The notes: generated by a model from the sequence alone, not told the origin. Shown: positions 1 through 14,162, numbered from the stretch's first letter. The stretch: 64,000 nucleotides of DNA from Lamellibrachia columna (GCA_963662155.1 OY759261.1:65469417-65533416), one strand, 5' to 3'. Made by a program: numbers and translations.

Positions 1-119
1 ACGCACGCTCACAAGTGGCTCATCGAAACCGACTATAAAAGACTTAGAGGATTTTTGGGGGGGATTTGGAGTTATATATGTATATCTGTTTGTCTATCTC
101 CCTCCTTCCACAATACGCA

Positions 120-120
<1 letters not shown>

Positions 121-209
<89 letters not shown>

Positions 210-231
210 ACACCACACCACACCACACCCA

Positions 232-321
<90 letters not shown>
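121..321. repeat. CA / CACGC microsatellite
   Basis: Uninterrupted CA dinucleotides, then CACCA units, then an ACGC tetranucleotide block around 230-270, then CA again. Every reading frame across it is open only because the repeat contains no stop; none is a gene. Confidence 0.98.
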
Positions 322-323
<2 letters not shown>

Positions 324-329
324 CTTAGT

Positions 330-1260
330 AGAAAATACTTCTTTTCAGTAATCATACGTATCGCTTTTGATCAAGTCATCACGATTCACCAATGACAAAC
401 ATAGCAAAGACGGTTGTACTTTGAAAGTAGAATTACGCAGTTAAAAGCGGCACTGTTGCAATATATCCAGTATATATTTACCAGCACTCTCAGTTTTAGT
501 ACATTGCCTCTCCAGCTGCTGCTGCTGCTCTTGCTGCTGTTCATCCTCTGCTGGTTGCGACGGACGTGGCCATCTTCAAAGTTCCAGTTGTTCGTACAAA
601 TATGGGTCCAACGCATGGCGCACCAACACAGCTCATTTCCGGAGGCAGTAAGTTATACTCTACGACATTGTTTCAATACTCAAAAGGAAACTAAGCAATG
701 TAGTAGACATATATGTATTATTGTGAGATCTGCTACTTTTGAATTTGAAACGTGTCGAATATTATATTTTCCTCAAATGGTAACACTTGAATATACTGCA
801 TGTGTATATAAACCAGGATTTGAAATTATGAGGTGAATGGAGAGGTAGGAGAGCCACATATTCGAATGGTTGAGGCATTGCAGGGGCCAACGGCGGCGGT
901 GAGATACGGATGGAGATATGTCAGAAGTGTTTGGAGCATGGTTTAGATAGAACGTTGCATTTTAAGATCCATGTTGTTTATTTGGTAGTGACGATGATCA
1001 GAGAATTGTCAGAAAAAGCGTGGAATATTCATTATAATAAGTATTACTATTACATAAATAGTATACATAAACTTAATATAGACATATATTAGGAAATAGT
1101 TTTTGATAGCATTTAGTCCGAGGAAGAATGTTCTGATAAGTTAGTCCCGGATTCTGGCATGGTAGTCAGCGAGCGAAAATAGGGTTTGTTTACAGTTCGA
1201 GAATTAAGGTAGCACAGTCAATTGTCAGAAAGAGTGGAGTATTGATTGATATGGAATAAT
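330..1260. other. unassigned AT-rich sequence
   Basis: No reading frame here resembles a known family and no convincing exon was found. A short CTG-rich run lies near 520-540. The stretch lies between the microsatellite and the tail of a CR1-like LINE. Confidence 0.5.
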
Positions 1261-1261
1261 A

Positions 1262-2640
1262 AGAGATTTAACAAGAGATTTAACAAGATTTGCCATCCAA
1301 GCCAAAGGCCCAGATGGCAAATGGACAAGGAAGCCATTGGCTTATCGAGAGTCCAACAATGTTCATCTATGTGTAACCCACCCTCCTGAGATATGTGTCA
1401 ACCTTGTTTTTAAACATATTCACACTGCTAGCAGTTATACAATCCGTAGACAAATTGTTCCATTCACTTATTTTCCTCTGTGAGAACGAGTACTTCCTGA
1501 TATCCAATCTCTGATACTAGTTTTACATCATGTCCTCTAGTTCTACTATCTTTGTTGAGTGAGAAAAACATATTTCTATCAATATTTTCATACCCATTCA
1601 ATATCTTAAAAACTTAAATCTGATCTCTTCTTAACATCCTTGTCTCTAGAGTTGTTAAACCACATTCTTTCAGGCGTTCTTCATAACTAAGGTCTCTCAG
1701 TTCTGGAATAATTTTAGTTGCTCTCCTCTGTATGCGTTCAATCGTATCTATATCCTTCTTACGATATGATCTCCACGCGTGTATACAGTATCCTAAATGA
1801 GGTCTAACTATTGCTTTATACAGAGGTATAATTAGCTTTATAATTAGCTTGTATATTATGTTTCTCCTAATCAACCCAAAAATTTCATTACCCTTTGAAG
1901 CTGCAATACCACACTGCTCTGAAACTTTCATATCAACACTTATTGTAACTCCTAAGTCCATTTCTTTTATAGTAGTACCCAAAACAGTATCTCCCATTTA
2001 ATAGTTTACATCCAAATTCCCATGTCCTGTATGTAGGCATTTACATTTTCCAAAATTTAACAACATCTGCCATTTCTCAGACCATTCTTGTTGTGATGAC
2101 AAAACTATATATAATACATTATTTCCCCTGGTTGGTTCTAGCACGTGCTGAGTAAGAAAGCTATCCTGAATTAAAAATATAAATTGTTGGTCCTCACCTC
2201 CTGTACTCTCTAGAGATTTCCATTGTATGTGTCCATGGTTAAAATCCACCATTATGATGCATTCCCCTTTACTAACTTCCTTTATAGCATTTTGTGTTAT
2301 CCTCTTCGTTTATGTTTGAGCTTCGGTAAACTAATACAATAGTTAACTTTGAATTTCCTGAAGCTATTTCGCAATCATCACAATCTGCTTCCCTTTCTAA
2401 TTTCATTTCATGACCCTGAATAGATTCTTTACCATATAAAATAGCTCCCTTCTTCCTATTTGATCTCTCCTAAACATTTTTGCGTATCCTGTCAGTCCTA
2501 ATTCAGCATATGTTATATCTATGTTGGTCCATGGTTCGGTTATACCAATTATGTGAAGGTCAATATATTCTACCTTAATGCTTAAATCGTTTTTATTATT
2601 TACTATGCTCCTTGCATTTAAACACACGCATCTATAACCT
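1262..2640 (-). mobile_element. CR1-like LINE, internally deleted copy
   Basis: Read on the minus strand, this begins with an endonuclease fragment (LNARSIVNNKNDLS, then IIGITEPW, with Glu of the APE motif) and continues through a second endonuclease part containing DFNHGHIQWKSL. At about 2095 it jumps directly into the C-terminal reverse-transcriptase region (WQMLLNFGKCKCLH, LGVTISVDMKVSEQCG, IRPELRDLSYEERL-like). The palm with the FADD motif is absent, so about 1.4 kb is deleted relative to the related copies at 3.6 and 60 kb. The 3' end has a short tandem tail of TTTAACAAGA units near 1262-1295, as expected for CR1-type elements. Dead element; the CR1-clade call rests on remembered family patterns. 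Confidence 0.85.
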
Positions 2641-3599
2641 GTTTCAGAGATGTTTTTGTTTGTTTTATTTTGTTATTAGTATGCCTGTACTAGTGGCCTC
2701 TTGTTCTGCTCGAGGCACATCTAAGTAACCCCCCTGCGGCTTCTAAGGATTACTATTACACATGTATTATACCTAAATTTGTTATACACATATATTAAGA
2801 AACCGTTTTGTTAACATTTAGTCAGAGGAAATATTTTTAGGTAGCAATTTCCTTACTCAAACGAGTGATAAAAGGGTTTACAGTTCGTGAATTAAATTGG
2901 TGTATTAAACTATCGTTTACATTGTTGAATATATATGAAATAAAGTGATACATTTGCATAACTTGCATAAATAATGTAATATCTGACGTAGTTGTAGTAA
3001 TCGTTTTCTATAAAAAGGAACTAACTGCAGGATTTTAGCGTAAGCTGGTATACACCGAGTTCTATTGTTTTGTTTACACAGTGTTCTGCGTATTCGCTAG
3101 ATGGCAGGCAGTTTTTTTAGCTCATGTGAGTTTAGTAAATAGAACACAGCAAGTACATTATTGTTAAAATTTTATTTAAACTTAAATAATCCAGTTGTTT
3201 AATTATTTAATAATAAAGTGCTTTTAAACACAACAACAACTTTATTATTCAAGGGTAACATAGCAAGGTGAATACACCATAAACAACATTAATCTAACAC
3301 AATCTAAATGATGTGCTGGCGCCGTCCAAACGGCAGGTAAAGGCCACCAGGCATTTAGTATGCGGGAATTGTAGCAACTGGGCAGATTTTGTCAAGTCCG
3401 GGTGTGAAAAGTCTTGGGCTGAGGTTCGGGCGTATTGTTTTAGTTTTTAGTGAGGCAGTTCGGTGTGGCATTAGTGGGAGGGGCAGAGGTGGGTTGTGCC
3501 AGGAGTTCCGGTGGGAGGGACAGTGGATGACAAAGTGGGGGAAGGCGCTGAGAAAGATGCAAGGGAAGCTCACCTCAGCCTAAGTATAACCAAAATCAT

Positions 3600-3600
<1 letters not shown>
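2641..3600. other. unassigned region with a GC-richer patch
   Basis: No recognisable gene. The patch at about 3310-3585 is visibly more GC-rich than its surroundings and is open on both strands for about 70 codons, Pro/Leu/His-rich on the minus strand. I do not recognise the product. It abuts a LINE endonuclease fragment, so it may be element-derived. Confidence 0.4.
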
Positions 3601-5990
<2,390 letters not shown>

Positions 5991-6779
5991 ATAACGGGGT
6001 TTTTGCCTTAATAAAGGGCAGTTTTTAAATCACTCGCACAGACATTTTACGCGTCGGCAAAGCATAATTACTTCCCACAATTCGTAGCGTAACGATGTAC
6101 ATTTTACCAATTATTAAGTTTTTTGTTTTTCAATTTGGAAAAGCACGAAGTTCGGACACACAACCATTTCCAATGTTCATGTCAACAATTAGTAATCTTT
6201 GCTATGTGTTGCTGTGCGATAATTCGTAATATTTTCTTTAATTTGTTATGCGGTCATGAACATGTGAATGGGCATTAATGGCCTATTTGGGAGTAAAAGG
6301 ATATTAGCCAAAACAATAATTTTCTATTGGTATGTAAACTAAACTCCTGAAATTTTTATATGCTGTTTACCTTATAAAGGAACGTGTACAACTTGCACAA
6401 ATTGTTATCATAGAACGTGTCCCACATTCTCATTTTGGGGGCAGAAATTCGTAACATATCGGACAAGTCAAAATTTAAGGCTGTTATTCTTAAAGTATTC
6501 CTAGTGAACCAGTATCCGTGACAACATACGATAGCAAAATGGACAAACGATTAAACACAGGCTACTGAAATAACTCTGGGAAATTAAAGCAATTATAATT
6601 TTATTTTCGTGCACACATTGTCCTTCTGCTTATCATTCATTGATGTTACATCTTAAAAGGCAGGTACAATTACATTATATATAAGTTCATGGTGTATCCA
6701 TAGTGGTCTGTGATACGTAGTGACTCGGCCACAGGCTGAACATGATAAGTGGTCCCTGCTTTGGGGTTCATGGTCCCTG
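5991..6779. other. intergenic, nothing recognised
   Basis: AT-rich sequence without a recognisable exon or repeat. Confidence 0.5.
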
Positions 6780-7160
6780 CTATGCCACACTTAACAGAAA
6801 TCCGGTATAACATAGCAAACCTTCTTCTTCGTTAATCCCTATTTTGTCTCTGACCCAGATGGTTGTTTTGTCCAACTTATCCGGAGCATTCTGCATCATA
6901 CACACGTCTCTCGAGTTGGCGTTTGCCTTTCTTATCATCTTGAGTGTCCATAACCCACTGCCGACGAGCAACGCTTATACTAATCATTGAGCCTATGTAT
7001 TTGAACGTTGGCACCAGTTCAGTCTCGGTCTCGACAGTACGTACCTTTGATTAGTCCAATCAAAGCCATCATATTTGTTTCACTTCATTGAATTTCAGAC
7101 CGAGACTCTAAATGTGTCTTTTCACTGCAGACACTCGCCCACAGCAACTATCACTCGGGA
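6780..7160 (-). mobile_element. probable LINE RT C-terminal remnant
   Basis: On the minus strand the fragment LVPTFKYIGSMIS near 6985-7025 matches the TFKYLGSxIS signature that follows the RT palm in RTE/CR1-type LINEs. It is followed by a basic region with a frameshift. Only a short decayed piece remains, so the clade cannot be named. Confidence 0.4.
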
Positions 7161-7317
7161 ATGTCCCAAATGCTGTGTCCTTGGTTTGTTGAATTTAATT
7201 CACCACGTCAAGGATAGTGGAAACTAGAGCTAAAACCATATGTTTTGAAGAGGTTTCTTAAAATCGAAGAAAATGCTTGCAATAAAATGTAATGTATATT
7301 TATTAGCCCGGGTAAAG

Positions 7318-7495
7318 ATGCGAAATCTCATTGAGGGACTGCAAGATCTTGACTCGTTTCTTGTCATTGAAGGAAAGATTGCGGCCGTTGCTGTGGACAA
7401 CCTGAGTGGTGACATCTACTGGAGTGATCACGACAAACACACCATAAATTGTTTGGCATTTAACAGTTCCACACCAAAAGTCATAGTCAACGCAG
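7318..7495 (+). CDS. LDL-receptor class B (YWTD-like) repeat exon, partial gene
   Basis: The frame reads through GKIAAVAVDNLSGDIYWSDH followed by DKHTINCLAFNSSTPKVIVN. This matches a class B (LY) propeller repeat: AVDxxxGxIYWSD, about ten residues, a hydrophobic strand, then xVxVN. A plausible acceptor AG lies at 7316-7317. The 3' boundary is unclear: a GC-type donor (CAG then GCGAGT) lies near 7493, and the frame also stays open to 7575. LY repeats normally occur in sets of five or six; only one is seen. The WSC exons 0.7 kb downstream share its strand and may be the same gene, but the link is inferred. Confidence 0.6.
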
Positions 7496-8165
7496 GCGAG
7501 TTCTTAAACGCGATCATAATAGTTTCTCTAGGCCAGTACACGTATGGTTTATCTAGAGTGTGTAGCAGGATTTAACGGAGAAACATAGGACCATCAAGTG
7601 ATACGGTTCGATTGACATACGACGAATATATAATAGGCCCATATGTTGATGTGGCCACACTATGGAACGACCTGCTAGAAAACAATACAAAACAAAATAT
7701 TCTCAGCATATTTAAGATTTTAAAGGTACTTGCTTAATTTAATTACTTGCAATTGTTACTGTCTCCGAGTCTTAATAACAAATAAATAATAACCTGTCTT
7801 GATATAATAATAATAATTGCATTGTTTCATAATTATTCTTTATAAAAAAAATTATTGATTTATAAAGCGTTTTATAAGTTCTTCTATTTTATGCTGTTTA
7901 CTTTTTGATTAAATATATGAATAATTGATGCAGTTTATGTAAAGCACCCGAGGGCAATTTATTTTAAATTGTTTCAGGCGCTATGTTAATTATTATCATC
8001 ATCATTATTAGTAGTAGTATATTTAGTACTGTTATTATTATTTTTATTACAACGCCGTCACGATAGACTTGCCACTATGGCTTCAAATGTGTGCGCCTGC
8101 AAACCAGCAATTTGAGTATATGTATCTACCCGTGTGTTGATTGACACGTTGCCTCTTCTTTATAG

Positions 8166-8279
8166 GTTATGTCGGTTGCTTTCGTGATCAACCAACTGAA
8201 CGAACCTTACCGTATCGTTCTAGCGACATGCTTAGGAACAACAATCAACTGCTATGTATGAACATGTGTGTACAACAGG
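8166..8279 (+). CDS. WSC domain, first-half exon
   Basis: Acceptor TATAG at 8161-8165 and donor GTAAGT at 8280-8285, phase 1 at both ends. The product, GYVGCFRDQPTERTLPYRSS then NNNQLLCMNMCVQQG, is the N-terminal half of a WSC domain (YxGCxxD, then the CxxxC of the first helix). WSC domains are cysteine-rich extracellular carbohydrate-binding modules found in polycystin-1, Kremen and fungal wall sensors. The phase matches the next exon at 10374, which completes the domain. Confidence 0.85.
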
Positions 8280-8285
8280 GTAAGT

Positions 8286-10373
8286 GCCGTGACAATAACA
8301 TTGTAAAGTTTTCCATGCAGAATAGCATTTCGGGAATATTCCATCGCTACTGGTAATGGTTTCTTGGTCTCGATAATGTCAGCTCCACGTACTTCGGACT
8401 TCATTAACTGAGCTGAGGTTGGTTAATTAATTTCTTATACATTTTGTGTGACGAAACCTGAAAAACAGTGTAAAATGTAAAACTTTGTTGTTCCTTCTAA
8501 CGAATACTAATTATATTTACGCACTAGCCGTGTTTGTATGCACGTGCAAAATATATTGTAGAAAACTAGACATGAGTATTATTTTTTGAGGATTGAATAA
8601 ACAAATTGGCATGTGAAGAATGTGTACTTATCCATAGTAACTCGGAGGTCATATTTAAACTAGATTAGTATGGTGATGTAATGTTAAAAAATTGTCACGA
8701 TAAAAGAAATGAAGTAACTTGGCATAGCGCCACGTTGAATCGCCGCGACCGTGGCAAGGTTAGTTGAAATATTTTCTCGGGGATTTGTTGACACGTTCTA
8801 AATTGGTTTCTTTCCATTTTTTTTTTAGCCATTTCGTAGCTCTATTTGGGTGCAAGCATTGCTTTATTGGCACTACCATTCTCCACAATGTAGTGTAGCG
8901 AGTGCCTTTTTTATAATCACAAAATACACAGTAGGTTAACATTGTAGCCATTTAGCCAAATTAAACTGATATATTGCTATTAAAACATCCACTGGTCGTT
9001 TTGAACTATGATTCATGTCCCTGTGGGTGCAAGTATTGATTAGCTATCGACTAACCGATAGATATGTCTATGATTTTTGAACTGATGAGCTTCGAAATTA
9101 ATAGTAATGTTCAAACACTTTAATTTATACTAAATATAGCCATTATAGATGCTAACAAATATATTATGTTGGTATTCGGCTTTTGTTTATTTTGGTTATC
9201 GCTCTACGCTGCCACTGAAAAAGTATTTACCAACCCCTGAGCCTTAGCCTGGGGGCTATGAATACCCCAGGTTATGTATGTTCAGAAATACCAGACACTT
9301 TGTCATTACAAGAATATTAATGACCACTGGTTCTTGCTCATGTGTAGACTTCAAGAAAATATAGGATTACAATTTCATGTTTACTTAAATAAAATAAAAT
9401 ATATTCAAGATATTAATTAAATATTTCGTATTTAGGTGAGTTCTTAGTAAGACAACGTAACTATTTTTTTCTTAAGAATCATTGAATGAATACTTATCTT
9501 GCATACTTCCATTAACTATTGTTGATACGGATATGCGATAGTAGATGTATTGTGGGTTTAAAAACTTTATTAACAAAAAGTCAAATCACCACCCATGTTT
9601 TCTGTTTACTGAACTGTTTATTGTTTACCAAAAATAACTTTTGGTAAACAATTTGTACGGAATGACACGCTACGCTGGACTACAAAGCGGTCTGCCAATA
9701 TTAGGCATAGTGGGAGATTGCACCATATCACCGAGTCTGAAAAATCGAGGCTATTATTCCTAGCAATCTTTAAAAAAATATATATATACTAACCCAAATG
9801 TACCATAGTTATATTGCTGCGATTCTTCAGTTGCCATTAACTATCAAGCCTACCTAGTATTCACTGTAACATGTTAGCTCGTTTGTGCAACGTTTGTACG
9901 TAATGTTTTGGTGAAAATCATCATACAAACTATTAAATTACTTAATGTTTGGTCAAACATTAAGTGAAGTGAAAATGGAAATGCTGAAAACTCACGAATT
10001 TCACCCTTGGAGAAATTTCGTAACTTTTTCGTGTGATCGGCGAGAGGATTGAAATCACGTCCATGATTGGCATTGACCAAAGCAAAGTGTTTACCATTTT
10101 GGATATCCAGTATTTTGAGCCTTACCAGATCTGGTTATAAAAGTAAATTATTTCAATGATATGACAAAAAAATACGCATGTTTTTATTCAGTCGACTGCG
10201 ACCATTCACACACTACGAATTTGGACATCAACGAACCAGATTCGCGATAGGCTAAATCAGTTAAGGATGAAGTTTTAATTATTGTTGCATTTAGTTGCAG
10301 CGGAACTCGATGCATAGAAATGTGCACATGAATAAATATGTGTGTTTATCAAGTAAATTATCGTGTTGTGTAG
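8286..10373. other. intron between the two WSC exons
   Basis: Two kilobases without another recognisable exon. It contains a perfect 14-bp inverted repeat with a 5-base loop at 9620-9652 and otherwise unique AT-rich sequence. Confidence 0.6.
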
Positions 10374-10541
10374 GACATACTTTAGCAGGTGTGGAGGACT
10401 CATACGCATGCTTCTGTGGCGGAACAATTGGCAATGCAGAGAGACAACCAGAGTCAGAGTGCAACATGACTTGCCCCGGCGACATCAGTCAGACTTGTGG
10501 CGGTGCACTTCGATTAAATTTATATAACGCAACACTACTGG
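10374..10541 (+). CDS. WSC domain, second-half exon
   Basis: Acceptor TGTAG at 10369-10373 and donor GTGAGT at 10542-10547, phase 1 at both ends, so a G from 8279 plus GA restores a glycine codon at the junction. The product, GHTLAGVEDSYACFCGGTIG followed by ESECNMTCPGDISQTCGG, carries the AGVE, CxC, CxxxCPGD and TCGG signatures of WSC domains. The symmetrical 1-1 exon pair is typical of shuffled extracellular modules. It lies upstream of the polycystin channel exons on the same strand, but the 2.5 kb between them shows no REJ, GPS or PLAT exon. Confidence 0.88.
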
Positions 10542-11039
10542 GTGAGTTGTAACTTCCATATTTAACACATAGCAAGTGTTGATGTTTATGCACCGCCCAG
10601 TGGTCATTTGATAAACATAATGTCTGGAAAACCAAATTGGGATGTGGCGATTGTTAAGCTTCACGTTCGGAATATAATGGAATATACCTTTCAGTCATCA
10701 GAGGGTTGTCTGCCCTAAAGCAGGTGTGGAGACCATGTAGGTATATATGCATTTTTCACCATTCAAAGTAAATTGTCATCTCTCCATTGTGAACCCCAGG
10801 AATCTTAAACAATCACAGACTTTCAAAACCAACAAATATCAATTGAGGCCCACTTAACTAGAAAGTACTAAGACGAACAATTCTCAAATAAGTGTCCCCG
10901 GTCTTCGTGTACACATTCTGTTCTGGCTAACTGGGACAACTGTGATGGGACTAACTGGGACTTTGTCCCACTTAACCTCGGTTACATCTCAACATTGTGG
11001 TCTAGGTTCGCGCTGCCAACTGCATCCTACAAAGTAGTA

Positions 11040-11600
11040 CAAAACGAAGAGTGGCCCAAAGCTATCTACGATGCGCAAAGCATCAAAGAAGATTAAACAA
11101 AATATCAAAGTTACCTTTTCTGAAGTTGAAACCAGTGAGGAAGAGCTGACTCACGCACTGCCAGCTGAAGATTATGATGATGAACTGGTTGAAGATATGG
11201 ATGTAGAAAGTGCACTCCTATACAAGGAACACACCAAGCCATTCAGGCATGTTCTCGTCAGACGTTGTCCCACTTTGTTGGAGTAATTCTAGTTGAACAA
11301 AGCAACCAACCAAAACACCGCGGACAAGTACATGAAGCGCCAGTCATCCTGCTTTGGTACGGGTTATGGAGACACGTGCCTTTGTCTTCCCCGACACCGA
11401 GGACACAGATGAGATAGATATTGAAGATATTGTCTCACTGCTGCCGGAACCAACTGCTGACGGAGGAACTAATCATGCTGCCAAAAGGATGGTTTTCAAT
11501 GAAGTAAATCTCAGCAATTGCTTCTGACTCAGACGGACATAACGTTTCCAGTGCAAGACCTACTTCAACAGTCCACAATTTGTCCACAATACTGACCGTG
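11040..11600 (+). pseudogene. decayed acidic coding remnant, possibly transposon-derived
   Basis: Two adjacent open pieces in different frames are both strongly acidic. The first, at 11071-11286, contains EVETSEEELTHALPAEDYDD; the second, at about 11364-11525, contains EIDIEDIVSLLPEPTADGG. Their composition and the broken frame suggest one decayed gene. The second piece recalls the acidic N-terminal part of a transposase, but I cannot assign it to a family. Confidence 0.3.
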
Positions 11601-11739
11601 CCTTTATTTAATAGTTGTCAGGTACGGACCAATGAGATTCACGCTTCTATTATGAAACCTACCTCCTAGTGAACAGATATTTTATCTCCTCTGCGTGTTT
11701 TATTACATACACGTTGGTTGTAGGCTGTGTGTTATATAA

Positions 11740-12230
11740 AATAACTGAAATACACGAAGACCTGACGTAGGCAATTGATTCACGGCGTGACGTTTCGCTT
11801 GTACTATTAGATCAAAGTGCAGCATTTGACACACTAGACCACAGGATTCTACTGCTTCGACTTCGTGATATCGGACTAACCAGACAGTGTTTACATGGTT
11901 CAAATCATACCTCGCAGGCCGAACTAATGCAATAAAGATACGCGAAACAACTTCATCACGGTGTTCCGCAGGGCTCGGTTCTAGGTCAGATGCTATTCAA
12001 CATGTACATTCTACCTATCGCGGACATCTTCGAAAGCCATCAGATCCGCTACCACATATACGAGGAAAACACACAACAATACACTGAGTGTCCGCCACCG
12101 AACCATGCAGACGAACTACGAAAAATCGACGAATGTGTACGTGACATAAGACGCTGGCTCAACTGCAACCATCTCCTACTCAACGACACGAAAACAGAAG
12201 CCATCGTTTTTCGTTATTTATTAATTATTT
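11740..12230 (+). mobile_element. LINE reverse-transcriptase fragment (CR1/L2-like)
   Basis: Plus-strand relic with the palm signature VLLDQSAAFDTLDHRIL near 11805, then, after frame changes, GVPQGSVLGQMLFNMYILPI near 11960-12020. It ends in RRWLNCNHLLLNDTKTEAIV near 12150-12210. The catalytic YADD is replaced by YEEN. Truncated at both ends and inactive. It is followed by AT-rich sequence and the foldback element at 12.42 kb. Confidence 0.8.
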
Positions 12231-12414
12231 ATTAATGAATTAATTATTTACTCATGCGTATGCTTTTGTATGTGCTTTGATAGTTTTAACTTATCTTTGT
12301 TTAGTACATTTTTGTTTTAATGAATTTAAGCCTTTTTTATATACGTTTAATTTTATTACGCACATTTTAGTACATGTAGTCATTGTAAACACCCTTGTGA
12401 AAGTAAGTTGAGAA

Positions 12415-12842
12415 ACCTTTCAGAGGTTTTGTTTTGCTCGACGGAGCTTTCGTGACCCTCTCGATGACTTCTTCAGCGTCAGATTGAACAGTTCTCCATT
12501 GTCATGTGACCGTGTTGGTGGTCGTCACATGGCAGAGTTATCCAGTGTCATGTCACCGTGTTGGTGGTCGTCACATGGCAGAGTTATCCAGTGTCGTGTG
12601 ACCGTGTTGGTGGTCGTCACATTGCAGAGTTCTCCAGTGTCATGTGACCGTGTTGGTGGTCGTCACGTTGCAGAATTCTCCAGGGTCATGTGACCGCATT
12701 TGTGGTCGTCACATGGCAGAGTTATCCAGTGTCATGTGACTGTGTTGGTAGTCGTCGCATAACAGCGAGAAATGCTATATCTCACGCTGAAGAGAATGTC
12801 ACGAAAGCGGCGTCGAAACATAACAAGAGACTCTGACAGGTA
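12415..12842. mobile_element. inverted-repeat element with hammerhead-like motifs and a minisatellite loop
   Basis: The sequence at about 12415-12485, reverse-complemented, aligns with 12780-12842: GACGCTGAAGA then GTCACGAAAGC on one side, CACGCTGAAGA then GTCACGAAAGC on the other. The loop between the arms is the 46-bp minisatellite at 12489-12764. Both arms contain CTGAAGA and GAAA blocks (12470-12476 with 12448-12451 on the minus strand; 12787-12793 with 12803-12806 on the plus strand). No open frame is present, so it is presumably non-autonomous. Confidence 0.6.
12489..12764. repeat. 46-bp minisatellite, about six copies
   Basis: GTCATGTGAC or a variant recurs at 12501, 12547, 12593, 12639, 12685 and 12731, an exact 46-bp period. 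Each unit contains CCGTGTTGGTGGTCGTCACA. The period is not a multiple of three, so the open frame across it has no coding meaning. Confidence 0.95.
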
Positions 12843-13021
12843 TCTGACAGGTATCTTAACAATAAACAAAGTTACAATGCTAAGCATGAACTCTCTGAAC
12901 TGGTGGTCTCCATCTGTAAAAACCCACTGACACAAAGATATTCCGGCGTTAGCCCTGGAAGGACTGTTTCTTGTATAACCTCGTAAGTAATACATCTTCT
13001 GCATGACGTTGTTGCTTGCAG

Positions 13022-13281
13022 CTTGCCATGGTGGGTTGTGTATATTGCCTGGTTTATCACCATCACCGTTGCCGTCGTGTCGAGCTACGTGACGATCATG
13101 TACAGTTTGACGTACGGCTACCAACGCAGCTTGTCTTGGCTGATCTCCTTCTTTGTAACATGTATCCATGAAAGCGTAATCATTCAGCCTGGCAAGGTCA
13201 TCATCGTAGTAGCATTTACGACTTTCCTAATAGGATCGCGTGCTCGACCACAGGAACCTCACCCATCCACATTGAACAGTG
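13022..13281 (+). CDS. polycystin-1-like, exon with two transmembrane helices
   Basis: Acceptor GCAG at 13018-13021 (phase 2) and donor GTAGGT at 13282 (phase 1). The product starts LPWWVVYIAWFITITVAVVS and continues through a second hydrophobic helix after SWLISFFVTCIHESVIIQPG. This matches the conserved polycystin-1 family pattern LPWWxVYxAWF, then SxxWLxxFxxSxxxSVxxxQPxKV, which lies before the channel module. The phase agrees exactly with the next exon at 14163. Earlier parts expected in a full-length PC1 protein (GPS, PLAT, first helices) were not found between the WSC exons and here. Confidence 0.88.
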
Positions 13282-13639
13282 GTAGGTAATATCAAAACAG
13301 TGTGGTAATGTTTTCGCAGTGGTCTCAGCGTAACATATATGATTCCGTCCCCAATTTGTTTAGCCTATCGCGAATCAGATACCTTGATGTTCAAGTTTGT
13401 AGTGATGTGAATAGTTTCAGTAATATATTGATAAAAGAGTGCATATCTTGGTAACAGAAACATCGAAATAATTAACTGTGATGGAATTTCGACTGGGTCG
13501 ATTCGAAAATATTGTTTTAGATTGTCGATGATTTCATCAAAACTGAATATCATATTTGCTCAACCGAACTAGCATCTTATATTAGTCAATACTGCATAGG
13601 TTAGCTTTTTCGCGAAATGAGTCTGAAAGCGGACGACTG

Positions 13640-14060
13640 AACAAATCGAAGTGAAGAGGCACTTTTAATGCTAAGCGTACATTGGTTTTTGTCGTGAATC
13701 GTGTGTTTATTTGACTTAAAATGGACCAGTCTTGCAATGTTCGCTGATCCGCAAATCAACAAAACTGGAGTCGCGTATTAACACGTCCGGCGCAACAGTT
13801 GTTGGACCGATTCGAAAACTTAATTGCGGTAGCAAAATGTTGCTTAATGTGCGCTGACCCAGTCGCACAAGTGCGCGATTCGCAACAAACGTTTAGCGTG
13901 CGCTTATTTGACATACAACGGATCAGTCGTGCCATGTACGCTGATCCGCAACTCAATAAAATGCGAGTCGCCTATCGATTTGCCCGGCGCAACAGTTGTT
14001 GAACCATTTCGAAACTTTTATCGCGGCAACAAATGTTGGGCAATCGTACGACTCGCAACA
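13640..14060. repeat. 197-bp imperfect tandem duplication in a polycystin intron
   Basis: The block around 13725-13850 recurs at about 13918-14045. CGCAACAGTTGTTG is at 13791 and again at 13988, giving a 197-bp offset, and GCTGATCCGCAA also recurs. The copies are clearly diverged. Confidence 0.8.
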
Positions 14061-14162
14061 AAAGTGTAACAATATACACTTAGCATATCGCGACAAACAA
14101 GTTGCGTTGTCGAATGGATATGCCCCAGCAATAATCAGTATAATAGATTCTTCGTCCTACAG

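Noticed and set aside
44..395. His/Thr- and Cys/Val-rich frames at the left edge
   Set aside because: Translation of a CA/CACG microsatellite.
3355..3583. Minus-strand Pro-rich 72-codon frame
   Set aside because: Open on both strands in a GC-richer patch, no recognised domain, no splice support; kept only as an unassigned region.
12732..13169. Minus-strand 145-codon frame
   Set aside because: Overlaps the polycystin exon on the other strand and the minisatellite; no family resemblance.
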